In this document: piece after piece, positions 41,144 to 49,397 of the stretch
Layout of the letters: every line of letters begins with the position of its first letter
Numbering within the stretch: the first letter of the stretch is position 1
Origin: Coriobacteriia bacterium
GTDB lineage: Bacteria; Actinomycetota; Coriobacteriia; Anaerosomatales; SLCP01
Length of the DNA stretch: 64,000 nt
Assembly: GCA_030603745.1 (NCBI GenBank)
Contig: JAUVXE010000001.1
Span: forward strand, 124,001 to 188,000
Reading direction: 5' to 3'
Notes under the pieces: generated by a model
The model's database searches: none
The model's input: the letters and a program-made list of their open reading frames with translations, nothing else
Told to the model about the DNA's origin: nothing
Position numbers and translations under genes: made by a program

Positions 41144-41152
41144 ATTGTACCA
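41144..41152 (-). promoter_or_regulatory. Extended -10 promoter, apparently leaderless, for the RsiG-like gene
   Basis: Minus-strand TGGTACAAT, an extended -10 one base from the TATAAT consensus. It ends seven bases before the GTG, and no Shine-Dalgarno fits between, so transcription would begin at the start codon. Confidence 0.65.
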
Positions 41153-41199
41153 GAGAACCCTGACACGCGATGCCTCGAGGTGCACCGGACCCCAAGGCT

Positions 41200-41982
41200 T
41201 CACCCGATGTCGACACGCACCTCGCCGATGAGGGCTTCGGCGGTCGCGACCTCGGTCGATGTCGGCCCTCCCGGCTCGAACTCGAGCCCGAACGCCGAGG
41301 AGAACGCGGCGATCGCGGCGTCGGTGATCACGTCGCGATCGGGAGTCGTCGCGCACGCGTCGGCCAGCGTCGCGGTCTCCTCGGCGAGGCGGACGACGTC
41401 CGAGCCGGCGAGGCCGAACACCTCGGCCTCACGCGCGACGTCGCGCGAGATGGTGAACGAGCCGTGCTGGAGCACGGTGGAGCCATGCCAGACCTGCGCG
41501 CTCCCGGAGAGCTTGCGGGCACCGAGCGAGAGGTCCGCGGGCGTGGCGTGCAGGTAGCAGGCCGCCGAGGCCGACGTGCCACGCGAGCGGGCGGTGAGGG
41601 CCGCGTCGGTACCGAGCCGCATGTAGGTCCCCACGAGCGCGGAGCACAGGTGGCGGTAGGAGGCCGCCACGCCACGCGGGATCCCGTGGGCGGTGCCCGC
41701 CACCACCGAGTAGGTCACCTCGTCGTCGTGGAGGACCCCGCGCCCGCCGGTGAAGCGCCGCACCACGTCGACGCCGTGTCGACGGCACGCGGCAGGGTCC
41801 ACGCCACCGGCGTCCTGGAACCTGCCGAGGGTGACCGTGGGCCGCAGCCAGGTGTAGAGTCGCAGCGTGGGCGGGGACTCCCCCCGGTCACAGTGCATCT
41901 GGATCGCGCGATCGAGCGCCATGTGGCGCGCGCCTTCGCCCGGGCCGTCTTCGACGATCAGGCGCCAGACACCGCCGGACAT
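41200..41982 (-). CDS. Lipoate/octanoate transferase (LipM/LplA family)
   Basis: 260 residues, biotin/lipoate protein ligase fold. Motifs RRFTGGRGVLHDDEVTYSV (76-94) and GARKLSGSAQ with Lys157. Cys142 in SAACYLHATPADL is where LipM octanoyltransferases have the catalytic Cys, so LipM-type octanoyl transfer is favoured over ATP-dependent LplA, but not proven. It would modify GcvH (K62), encoded three genes upstream. Starts four bases after gcvPB. Confidence 0.85.
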   Translation of the reverse strand: MSGGVWRLIVEDGPGEGARHMALDRAIQMHCDRGESPPTLRLYTWLRPTVTLGRFQDAGGVDPAACRRHGVDVVRRFTGGRGVLHDDEVTYSVVAGTAHGIPRGVAASYRHLCSALVGTYMRLGTDAALTARSRGTSASAACYLHATPADLSLGARKLSGSAQVWHGSTVLQHGSFTISRDVAREAEVFGLAGSDVVRLAEETATLADACATTPDRDVITDAAIAAFSSAFGLEFEPGGPTSTEVATAEALIGEVRVDIG

Positions 41983-41986
41983 CCGC

Positions 41987-43483
41987 TCACCGCGCCGGGT
42001 CGTACCGCAGGTCGGGCGTGCGCGCGGCGCGCGCCTCGTCGACCCGCCTCACCGGGGTGGTGAAGGGTGCGGAGCGCACCGCGTCGGGGTCGGCGGCTGC
42101 CTCCTCGGCGATCGCGATGAGCGCGTCGGCGAAGCGGTCGAGCTCGGCGAGGGACTCCGTCTCGGTCGGCTCGATCATCAGCGCCTCCTCCACGATGAGC
42201 GGGAAGTAGACGGTGGGCGGATGGAACCCGTGGTCGAGCAGACGCTTCGCGATGTCGAGGGTCCGGACGCCGTGCTCCCGCTTCTGCCGGGAGCCCGAGA
42301 GCACGAACTCGTGCATGCAGGTGCGGTCGTAGGCGAGCTCGAAGGCGCCGCGCAGGCGCTCCTTGAGGTAGTTCGCCGAGAGGACCGCCTGCTCGCTCGC
42401 CTCGGCGAGCCCCTCGGCGCCGAGCGCCCGCACATACGCGTAGGCGCGGACGAGCACGCCGAAGTTGCCGTATCCGGCACGGATCCGGCCGATCGAGCGC
42501 GCGGGCACCTGCCAGTCGTAGACGCCGTCGGGGCGGAGCACCGGGAGCGGGCCGGGCAGATAGGGCGCGAGCTCCTCGGTCACGCAGACCGGGCCCGCGC
42601 CGGGGCCTCCCCCGCCGTGCGGCGTGGAGAAGGTCTTGTGCAGGTTGATGTGCAGCGCGTCGAAGCCCGCGTCGCCGGGGCGCGTGACGCCCATGATCGC
42701 GTTGAGGTTCGCGCCGTCGCAGTAGGCCAGCGCGCCCACGTCGTGGACGGCCCGGGTGATCTCGATGATGTTGCGCTCGAACAGTCCGAGCGTGTTGGGG
42801 TTGGTGAGCATGACCGCGGCGACGTCGGTGTCGAGCGCGGCGTGCAGCGCGGCCATGTCGACGCCGCCGGTCGCGTCACTCGGGATCGTGACCGTCTCGT
42901 ACCCGCACATCGTGACGGTGGCCGGATTGGTGCCGTGCGCGGAGTCGGGGATGAGCACGCGCTTGCGCACGTCCCCCCGGTCTGCGTGGTAGGCGCGAAA
43001 CGCCATGAGCGCGGTCAGCTCGCCGTGGGCGCCGGCCGCGGGCTGGAGGGTGACGCCGGGCAGGCCGGAGACCTCGGCGAGCGCCTCGGCGAGGCCCACC
43101 ATGAGCTCGAGGGCGCCCTGGACGGTCTCGACCGGTTGCGCGGGGTGCAGGCCCGAGAAGCCCGCCATACGGCACGCGTCCTCGTTCACGCGGGGGTTGT
43201 ACTTCATCGTGCACGACCCGAGCGGGTAGCTCCCCGAGTCCACGCCGAAGTTCATCGAGGCGAGGTGCGAGTAGTGTCGCGCGATCTCGACCTCGGTCAC
43301 GTGCGGCAGCACCGGCGGCTCGACCCTCGCCGCGCCGCCGAGGACCTCGTCGAGGTCGACCTCGGGCACGTCGAGGGCGGGAGGCTCGACACAGCGCGAC
43401 TCCGGCGCGCCGATCTCGAAGATGAGGCCGCGGGGGCCCCGGGCGGGAGCCGCGGGCGGGGTGTGGGCGAGCTTCTCGGTCAC
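41987..43483 (-). CDS. gcvPB: Glycine dehydrogenase (decarboxylating) subunit 2
   Basis: 498 residues. PLP lysine K283 in NLHKTFSTPHGGGGPG. It is the C-terminal half of P-protein, forming an alpha2beta2 enzyme with GcvPA as in anaerobes and thermophiles. The complex decarboxylates glycine and passes the aminomethyl group to lipoyl-GcvH. The ATG overlaps gcvPA's stop. Confidence 0.97.
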   Translation of the reverse strand: MTEKLAHTPPAAPARGPRGLIFEIGAPESRCVEPPALDVPEVDLDEVLGGAARVEPPVLPHVTEVEIARHYSHLASMNFGVDSGSYPLGSCTMKYNPRVNEDACRMAGFSGLHPAQPVETVQGALELMVGLAEALAEVSGLPGVTLQPAAGAHGELTALMAFRAYHADRGDVRKRVLIPDSAHGTNPATVTMCGYETVTIPSDATGGVDMAALHAALDTDVAAVMLTNPNTLGLFERNIIEITRAVHDVGALAYCDGANLNAIMGVTRPGDAGFDALHINLHKTFSTPHGGGGPGAGPVCVTEELAPYLPGPLPVLRPDGVYDWQVPARSIGRIRAGYGNFGVLVRAYAYVRALGAEGLAEASEQAVLSANYLKERLRGAFELAYDRTCMHEFVLSGSRQKREHGVRTLDIAKRLLDHGFHPPTVYFPLIVEEALMIEPTETESLAELDRFADALIAIAEEAAADPDAVRSAPFTTPVRRVDEARAARTPDLRYDPAR

Positions 43484-44847
43484 AGGGACGCCACCTCCGC
43501 GACGAAGAGGTCGAGTTCCGCACGCGTCCTGCGCTCCGTGACGGCGAGGACCACGACGTCGTCAGCAGCGAGGGCGGGCTCGGCCGGACGGTGGCGTCCG
43601 CTCCCCACGGCGGCGGCACGGACCCCGGCGAGGATGCCGCGTTCGAGCATCGCCGCCTGGAACGCAGCGACGTCACCCTGGAAACGCAGCGCGAACTCGT
43701 GCGCGAACGGCGCGTCGGACGCTGGCGTGAACCGGCCGGTCGCGAGGAGCCGGTCGCGGAGGTAGTGCGCCTTGGCGATCGACGCGCGGGCGGTGCCGGC
43801 GAGTCCCTCGCGCCCCACCGCGGCGAGGTAGACGCTCGCCGCGAGCGCGCAGAGCGCCTGGTTGCTGCAGATGTTGCTCGTCGCCTTCTCGCGGCGGATG
43901 TGCTGCTCGCGGGTGGAGAGGGTGAGGACGAACGCGTCGTTGCCGTCGACGTCGACCGTGCGCCCCACGAGACGGCCGGGGAGCTGGCGGACGTGCTTCT
44001 GTATGCAGCTGAAGAACCCGAACGCGGGGCCGCCGAACGACATGGCGTTGCCGAGTGGCTGACCGTCGCCCACCACGATGTCGGCACCCGCCGAGGCGGG
44101 CGGCTCGAGCACCGAGAGCAGCAACGGGTTGGAGGCGACCACGAACAGGGCGCCGGCGGCGTGCGCGGCCTCGGCCAGCGGGCCGAGTTCGGAGAGCGCG
44201 CCGAAGAAGTCCGGGTTCGCGACCATGACCGCCGCGACGTCTCCCGCGCCGGCCGCACGGACCGCCTCCGCTGCCGACGCGCCGTCCGAGAGATCGGCGA
44301 CGCGCACGCGCACCGTGCCCGCGGCCGCGTACGTGTCCAGCACGTCGAGCCACTCGGGGTGGACGCGGTCGGAGACGAGCACGAGGTCGCGGCGGGTCAC
44401 CCGGGCCGCCATGAACGCCGCCTCGGCGAAGGCGGTGGCGCCGTCGTACATGCTGGCGTTGGCCACGTCCATGCCGGTCAGGGCACAGATCATCGACTGG
44501 AACTCGTAGATGGCCTGCAGCGTCCCCTGGCTCACCTCGGGCTGGTAGGGGGTGTAGGCCGTGAAGAACTCCGGACGCCGGATGACGTGGTCCACGATCG
44601 AGGGCACGTAGTGGTCGTAGCACCCGGCTCCCGCGAAACTCACGAGCCCGGCGGCCGGCTCGTTGGCGTCGGCCAGGCCGCGCAGGTGCGCGACGAGGTC
44701 CATCTCCCCCATCCCCGGCCCCAGCTCCAGCGGCCGGCCGAGGCGCGCCGGTGTGGGGATGTCGTCGAACAGGTCCTCGACGGACGAGACGCCGATGGCC
44801 CGCAGCATCGCCTCGCGCTGCTCGCAGGTGACGGGGATGTGTCGCAT
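43480..44847 (-). CDS. gcvPA: Glycine dehydrogenase (decarboxylating) subunit 1
   Basis: 455 residues. RHIPVTCEQREAMLRAIGVSSVEDLFDDIP at the start and SFAGAGCYDHYVPSIVDHV, QPEVSQGTLQAIYEFQSM and NASMYDGATA are characteristic. Forms P-protein with GcvPB. Seven bases after gcvH. Confidence 0.97.
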   Translation of the reverse strand: MRHIPVTCEQREAMLRAIGVSSVEDLFDDIPTPARLGRPLELGPGMGEMDLVAHLRGLADANEPAAGLVSFAGAGCYDHYVPSIVDHVIRRPEFFTAYTPYQPEVSQGTLQAIYEFQSMICALTGMDVANASMYDGATAFAEAAFMAARVTRRDLVLVSDRVHPEWLDVLDTYAAAGTVRVRVADLSDGASAAEAVRAAGAGDVAAVMVANPDFFGALSELGPLAEAAHAAGALFVVASNPLLLSVLEPPASAGADIVVGDGQPLGNAMSFGGPAFGFFSCIQKHVRQLPGRLVGRTVDVDGNDAFVLTLSTREQHIRREKATSNICSNQALCALAASVYLAAVGREGLAGTARASIAKAHYLRDRLLATGRFTPASDAPFAHEFALRFQGDVAAFQAAMLERGILAGVRAAAVGSGRHRPAEPALAADDVVVLAVTERRTRAELDLFVAEVASL

Positions 44848-44854
44848 CGCTGCC

Positions 44855-45238
44855 TTATGCTTCCTCGGTGACGAACGCCTCGTACTCCTCGGCGGAGAGC
44901 ATCGCGTCGAGCTCCGCGGCGTCAGCGAGCTTGACCTCGATCATCCAGCCCTCGCCGTAGGGGTCCTCGTTGACCGTCTCAGGCGCGTCGCCGAGGGCGT
45001 CGTTGACCTTGACGATCTCGCCGTTGACGGGCGAGTAGAGCTCGGAGACCGACTTGACCGACTCGATCTCGCCGAAGGTCTCGCCCGCCACCACGGAGTC
45101 GCCCTCGGAAGGCAGGTCCACATAGACGACCTCGCCGAGCTGGTCCTGCGCGAAGTGCGTGATACCGATGACGGCGATGTCCCCGTCGACTCGGACCCAC
45201 TCGTGCTCCTTGTCGTACTTCAGATCGCTGGGGTACAT
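44855..45238 (-). CDS. gcvH: Glycine cleavage system H protein
   Basis: 127 residues. Lipoylated lysine K62 in GEIESVKSVSELYSP. It shuttles the aminomethyl group between P, T and L proteins. Located 27 bases after gcvT. In Mycobacterium gcvH sits beside garA; here other gcv genes and four small genes intervene. Confidence 0.98.
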   Translation of the reverse strand: MYPSDLKYDKEHEWVRVDGDIAVIGITHFAQDQLGEVVYVDLPSEGDSVVAGETFGEIESVKSVSELYSPVNGEIVKVNDALGDAPETVNEDPYGEGWMIEVKLADAAELDAMLSAEEYEAFVTEEA

Positions 45239-45265
45239 CGTCGGTGCGCTCCTCTCACAGTGTGC

Positions 45266-46411
45266 TCACGACAGTGACGTGCTCTTGACGAACGGCGGCT
45301 TCTCGACCGTCGCGGGGACCTCCCTGCGGCGCATCGCGACCACGACCCCGGTCCCCTCCCCCGCAAGCTCGACGGGCAGGTACGCCGTGGCGATCCCGAC
45401 GCCGAGGGTCGGCGAGAAGGTGCCGCTTGCCACCTTACCGACCTCCTCGCCCTCGTGCAATACGGGATAGCCCGGACGAGGCACCCCTTCGTCGACGCGC
45501 AGGCCCACGAGCCTGCGGGACGGTCCGCTCTCGCGGATGCGCGCGATCGCCTCCGACCCCACGAACGGGCCCTTGTCCTTGCCGACGACCCATCCCAGGC
45601 CCGCCGAGACCGGGTCGACGCCACGGTCCATGTCGTTGCCGTAGAGGTGGTACCCCATCTCGAGCCGGAGCGTGTCACGGGCGCCCAGGCCGCACGGGGT
45701 GACCTCGGCGAAGCTCAGCAGCGCGCGCCAGATCCTCGACGCCGTCTGGGCGTGGCAGAGGATCTCCACGCCGTCCTCCCCGGTGTAGCCGGTGCGCGCG
45801 ATGAGGGCGGGCACCGTGTCCACGAGCGCCTCGGCGATGTGGAACCGGGCGGGCGGCTCCCACCCCGGTCCCGTGAGCTCGCCGAGGACCTCGAGCGCCG
45901 CCGGTCCCTGGAGCGCGATGAGCGCGGTGCGGTCCGACTCGTCGGCGAGCTCGACGAGCCCGGCGTCGGGACGGTGCTCGCACTCGACGCCGTCGACGAT
46001 CGTGGTGCCGGCGGGGCAACGCGAGCGCAACCAGTCGAGATCGACCTCGCGGTTCGCCGCGTTGGCGATGATGAGGTACTCGAGGTCGCCGGTGTGATAG
46101 ACGATGAGGTCGTCGATGATCCCGCCGTCCTCGTCGCACATGAGCGTGTACTGCGCCGCCCCCAGCTCGGAGATCTTGCGCAGGTCGTTCGTGAGCACCC
46201 CCTGCAGGAAGTCGAACGCGCCGAAGCCGAACACCCGGAACTGCGCCATGTGGCTCACGTCGAACACGCCCGCCGAGGAACGGACCGCCTTGTGCTCCTC
46301 GACGATACCGGCGTAGTGCACGGGCATCTCGAACCCGGCGAAGGGTACCATCCGCGCCCCGAGGGCGAGGTGCTCCTCGTGAAGCGGCGTGCGGGCAAGT
46401 CTGTCGGTCAT
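45266..46411 (-). CDS. gcvT: Glycine cleavage system T protein (aminomethyltransferase)
   Basis: 381 residues starting at ATG with GGAAGGTGG upstream; a longer frame adds ten residues with no similarity. LARTPLHEEHLALGARMVPFAGFEMPVHY and RTGYTGEDGVEI are diagnostic. Transfers the methylene group to tetrahydrofolate. First of gcvT-H-PA-PB-lipM. I see no glycine riboswitch in the 51 bases upstream. Confidence 0.97.
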   Translation of the reverse strand: MTDRLARTPLHEEHLALGARMVPFAGFEMPVHYAGIVEEHKAVRSSAGVFDVSHMAQFRVFGFGAFDFLQGVLTNDLRKISELGAAQYTLMCDEDGGIIDDLIVYHTGDLEYLIIANAANREVDLDWLRSRCPAGTTIVDGVECEHRPDAGLVELADESDRTALIALQGPAALEVLGELTGPGWEPPARFHIAEALVDTVPALIARTGYTGEDGVEILCHAQTASRIWRALLSFAEVTPCGLGARDTLRLEMGYHLYGNDMDRGVDPVSAGLGWVVGKDKGPFVGSEAIARIRESGPSRRLVGLRVDEGVPRPGYPVLHEGEEVGKVASGTFSPTLGVGIATAYLPVELAGEGTGVVVAMRRREVPATVEKPPFVKSTSLS

Positions 46412-46462
46412 GACTCCACCTTCCTCGGCGGACCGCGTCACCGCGGCCCGGAACGGACGACG

Positions 46463-47743
46463 TCAGGCAGGGGCGGGCTCGGGCGCCCCGAACACGGAGC
46501 GCCAGGCCCGCACGAGCGCGATCCACGCGCGCTCGGGCAGCGACGGGCGACGGACGTCGCTCGCCGCGACCACGGGGACCTGGGCGAGCAGGCGGTCCCC
46601 TTGGACGAAGGAGAGGGTCCCGATGCGGTCACCGGCGGCCACCGGCGCCCGCAGCCCGTCCTCAAGCGAGAGCGACCGGTCGACGGGGCCGGCCGGCGTG
46701 AAGACCCTGATCCGTGCGGGCTGCGCCACGATCGCGTCGACCCGCTCGTCGAGATAGTCGGTCACCGGCACCGAGCCCACCAGCTCTCCGGTGTCCGCGA
46801 GGCGCTCCTCGGTATAGTGGACGAAGCCCCACTCGAGCAACAGACCCGCCTGGCGGAACCGCTCCATCTCGTTATCAGCGCCGAGGATCACCGCGAAGAG
46901 TTCGAGGCCCTCCCGCTCGGCCGAGGCGACCAGGCAGTACCCCGCCCGGCCGGTCCACCCGGTCTTGACCCCGGTGGCCCCCTCGAGCGTGCCGATCAGC
47001 AGGTTCGAGTTCTCGAGTTCGACCCGTCCGTCCACGCTGTCGACGAAGGTGGACTCGAGTGCGACCATGCGCCGGAACTCCGGGATGCTCATCGCATGCC
47101 GGGCCAGGGTGGCGAGGTCGACCGCCGAGGTGTGGTGCCCCTCGGCGTCCAGCCCGTGCGGGTTGGCGAACCGGGTCCGCTCCATGCCGAGCTCCTCGGC
47201 CCGCTCGTTCATGAGTGTCGCGAACGCTTCGACGCTGCCCGCGACATGCTCCGCGATGGCGATCGAGGCGTCGTTGCCGGAGCGCACGAGGGTCGCCTCA
47301 AGCAGGGTCCGCATCGGGTACCGGGCACCCTGGCGCAACTTGGCGGCGGACTCGCCGATGCCCGCCGCACGCGCCGACACCTCGACCTCGTCGTCGAGGG
47401 TTCCCCGCTCCAGCGCGATGACCGCCGTCATGATCTTGGTGGTGCTCGCCATCGCCCGCGTCGCGTCCGGCTCCCGCGCCCAGAGCACGCGGCCCTCTGG
47501 ATCGACCAACACCCCCGCCGGGGCGGCGATCTCCGGGGCGAGGGCGGCGGCCTCGGCGGGAAGCGACGCCACCGGCGTGCCGCCGAGGAGATCCGTGGGT
47601 CGGGCGGCGCCCGGGGCCGACGGAGCCCCGTGCGCGAACAGGAGCGCGGCCACGAGCGCCACCTGTGCGATCCGGCGTGCGAGCGAGGCGTCGTGATGGC
47701 GTGCGGCCGTGCGTGTCACCAGCAGTGTTCCCGTCGTTGACAT
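46463..47743 (-). CDS. D-alanyl-D-alanine carboxypeptidase (DacF/PBP5-like)
   Basis: 426 residues. Signal segment (about 22-47), catalytic S100-T-T-K103, SGN at 155-157 and KTG at 260-262, all correctly spaced for a serine DD-peptidase; C-terminal PBP5-like domain (about 330-420). It trims pentapeptides of peptidoglycan. The ATG at 47743 is preferred over a start 20 residues longer which would overlap the divergent promoter region. 51 bases before gcvT, so the gcv genes may partly depend on its transcript. Confidence 0.93.
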   Translation of the reverse strand: MSTTGTLLVTRTAARHHDASLARRIAQVALVAALLFAHGAPSAPGAARPTDLLGGTPVASLPAEAAALAPEIAAPAGVLVDPEGRVLWAREPDATRAMASTTKIMTAVIALERGTLDDEVEVSARAAGIGESAAKLRQGARYPMRTLLEATLVRSGNDASIAIAEHVAGSVEAFATLMNERAEELGMERTRFANPHGLDAEGHHTSAVDLATLARHAMSIPEFRRMVALESTFVDSVDGRVELENSNLLIGTLEGATGVKTGWTGRAGYCLVASAEREGLELFAVILGADNEMERFRQAGLLLEWGFVHYTEERLADTGELVGSVPVTDYLDERVDAIVAQPARIRVFTPAGPVDRSLSLEDGLRAPVAAGDRIGTLSFVQGDRLLAQVPVVAASDVRRPSLPERAWIALVRAWRSVFGAPEPAPA

Positions 47744-47764
47744 GTGCGATACTGTGCGCGTCAA
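47737..47764. repeat. Imperfect inverted repeat between dacF-like and pilin-like genes
   Basis: TTGAC (47737-47741) faces GTCAA (47760-47764), with GTGCG/TGTGCGC-like sequence inside. It covers the divergent intergenic region and the dacF-like start codon, so it could be an operator; alternatively the arms are just two divergent -35-like hexamers. Confidence 0.35.
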
Positions 47765-47801
47765 GTGAACCACACGAGCCACCGCACACGCCAGGAGTCC
47801 C

Positions 47802-48137
47802 ATGCCACGCCCGATCGCCAGCGATCACGGGTTCTCGCTCGTCGAGTTGATGGTCGTCGTCCTCATCATCGGCGTGCTCGTCACGATGGCCATCGCGGTC
47901 TACGCCACCTCGATCGATCGGGCGTCCCGCATCGCGTGCGGCCACAACCAGCGTGCGGTGGAGCGCTCGATCGAGATCTATCGCGTGGACAACGGCTCCG
48001 CCAACCCCACGTCCATCGACGACCTCGTCCCGTACGTGGACGGAGGCCCCGACGGCACGTGGTGCCCGTCGGACCCCACGGTCCGGCTGATCCTGATCCC
48101 GGTGTCCCACACGGTGACCTGTCCACTGCATCCCTGA
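47802..48137 (+). CDS. Type IV pilin-like protein
   Basis: 111 residues. Prepilin leader MPRPIASDHG, cleavage before F11, Glu at mature position 5, then a hydrophobic helix (FSLVELMVVVLIIGVLVTMA). The C-terminal part is short with three cysteines (C46, C87, C106 approximately), allowing a disulfide loop. No other pilus genes are in the window, so it is an orphan pilin or minor pseudopilin. It lies 33 bases before the degenerate GGDEF gene. Confidence 0.9.
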   Translation: MPRPIASDHGFSLVELMVVVLIIGVLVTMAIAVYATSIDRASRIACGHNQRAVERSIEIYRVDNGSANPTSIDDLVPYVDGGPDGTWCPSDPTVRLILIPVSHTVTCPLHP

Positions 48138-48170
48138 CGCCCCACCCCGGCCCCGGAAGGAGACTGAGCG

Positions 48171-48980
48171 ATGCGCTACTCGCGACTCGAGCTCTCGATC
48201 ATCGGAATCGGCGCCGCGGCCGTGCTCACGAGCCTGCTCTTCACCTTCAAGGCCCAGCCGGTCGCCGAGGAGATCGTCGCGCAGCTCCTGCTCCTCGTTG
48301 TGCTCGTCGCCGCGGTCCACTGGGGCCGCAACGGCGGGTTCGTCGCGGCCGTGCTCGCCTCGCTCGTCTACATCCTGCTCCGGGTACCTCTCGTGGTCGA
48401 GGAGCAGGGACTGTCGGGTGACGTCGCGATCCTGATCTCGACCCGGGTGCTCGCCTACGGGGTGATCGGGATCGTCGGCGGGGAGCTCTGCCGACGCCTC
48501 AAGTACTTCATCGCCCGCGTCGAGCGCTCCGACAGCCTCGACGAGTGGAGCCAGCTCTACAACGAACGTCACATCTCCCGCTCGCTCGAGTCGGTCGACG
48601 GCCAGTTCCGCCGCTACGGCATGGCCTACTCGGTCGTTCTCCTCGAACTGTCCGAGGGGCTGACCGCCGAGCTGCGTCCTTCGCGGCACCGCATGCTCGT
48701 CCGCGGCGTCGCGAACCACGTCCGCAACGACACGCGCCTCGTCGACGAAGTCGCGCGCCTCGACGACGGGCGGTTCCTCGTGATCCTCCCCCACACCGGC
48801 GCGGCAGGCGCCGCGGTCGTCCGCGAGCGACTCAGCGCCGGCGTCGCGGACACGCTCGGAGCGAAGTCGAGCTCGGTCTCGGTGACCTCGCTCTCCGCCC
48901 CCGAGGACGGCGAGGCTCTCTCCGGGCTCGTGGAGGACCTGAGGATCAGCCGGATCGCCTACGAGGGGTCGGGCTCGTAG
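48171..48980 (+). CDS. Membrane protein with degenerate GGDEF domain
   Basis: 269 residues. Four hydrophobic segments (about 8-28, 37-55, 60-75, 90-110) precede a GGDEF-like domain (about 130-265): LDEWSQLYNERHISRSL, YSVVLLELSEG, and where GGDEF should be, RLDDGRFLVILPHTG. The catalytic signature is thus DDGRF, so diguanylate cyclase activity is unlikely; substrate or effector binding remains possible. The last 22 bases overlap the convergent ACT-protein gene. Confidence 0.8.
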   Translation: MRYSRLELSIIGIGAAAVLTSLLFTFKAQPVAEEIVAQLLLLVVLVAAVHWGRNGGFVAAVLASLVYILLRVPLVVEEQGLSGDVAILISTRVLAYGVIGIVGGELCRRLKYFIARVERSDSLDEWSQLYNERHISRSLESVDGQFRRYGMAYSVVLLELSEGLTAELRPSRHRMLVRGVANHVRNDTRLVDEVARLDDGRFLVILPHTGAAGAAVVRERLSAGVADTLGAKSSSVSVTSLSAPEDGEALSGLVEDLRISRIAYEGSGS

Positions 48981-49393
48981 ATCTCCCCGGCCCGCACGAT
49001 GCGGAGGCCCTTCGACTCGAGCACCGCCGCGGCCCGCTCGTCGTCGACCTTGAGCACGTCGACCGCCGCGCGGCTCCCGGGCTCGACGAAGCAGTAGGCG
49101 TACTCCACGTTGATCCCCTCCTCGCCGAGGGCCTCGAGCACGTCGGCCAGTCCACCCGGACGGTCCGGCACCTCGACCGCGATCACGCGCGCTACCGACA
49201 CGCCGAACGAGGCCGCCTCGAGCGCGTCGCGCGCGGCCTGCGGGCGATCACAGATGATCCGGACCACGCCGAAGGACTCGGTGTCAGCGACCATGAGGGC
49301 CCGCATGTTGACGCCCGCGTCGCCGAGCGTACGGCACAGTTGCGCCAGACGTCCGGGCTCGTTCTCGAGGAAGACCGAGATCTGATCGATCAT
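48959..49393 (-). CDS. Tandem ACT-domain protein (copy 2)
   Basis: 144 residues, two ACT domains: MIDQISVFLENEPGRLAQLCRTLGDAGVNMRAL and VIAVEVPDRPGGLADVLEALGEEGINVEYAYC. Clearly paralogous to the ACT protein after iorB (32398-32814). It follows paaK copy 2 by four bases, an arrangement common for paaK-associated amino-acid-binding ACT proteins. The 3' end overlaps the convergent GGDEF-like gene by 22 bases. Confidence 0.9.
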   Translation of the reverse strand: MIDQISVFLENEPGRLAQLCRTLGDAGVNMRALMVADTESFGVVRIICDRPQAARDALEAASFGVSVARVIAVEVPDRPGGLADVLEALGEEGINVEYAYCFVEPGSRAAVDVLKVDDERAAAVLESKGLRIVRAGEIYEPDPS

Positions 49394-49397
49394 CGCG

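Noticed and set aside
46412-46462. Glycine riboswitch before gcvT
   Set aside because: Only 51 bases separate gcvT from the upstream gene and no tandem aptamer sequence fits.
45455-47740. A 761-codon + strand frame opposite gcvT and the dacF-like gene
   Set aside because: Same shadow effect. The minus strand has complete GcvT and SxxK/SGN/KTG motifs.
47802-48137. Start of a type II secretion or type IV pilus operon
   Set aside because: Only one pilin-like gene is present; the next gene is a GGDEF-like protein and no ATPase, platform or peptidase gene follows.
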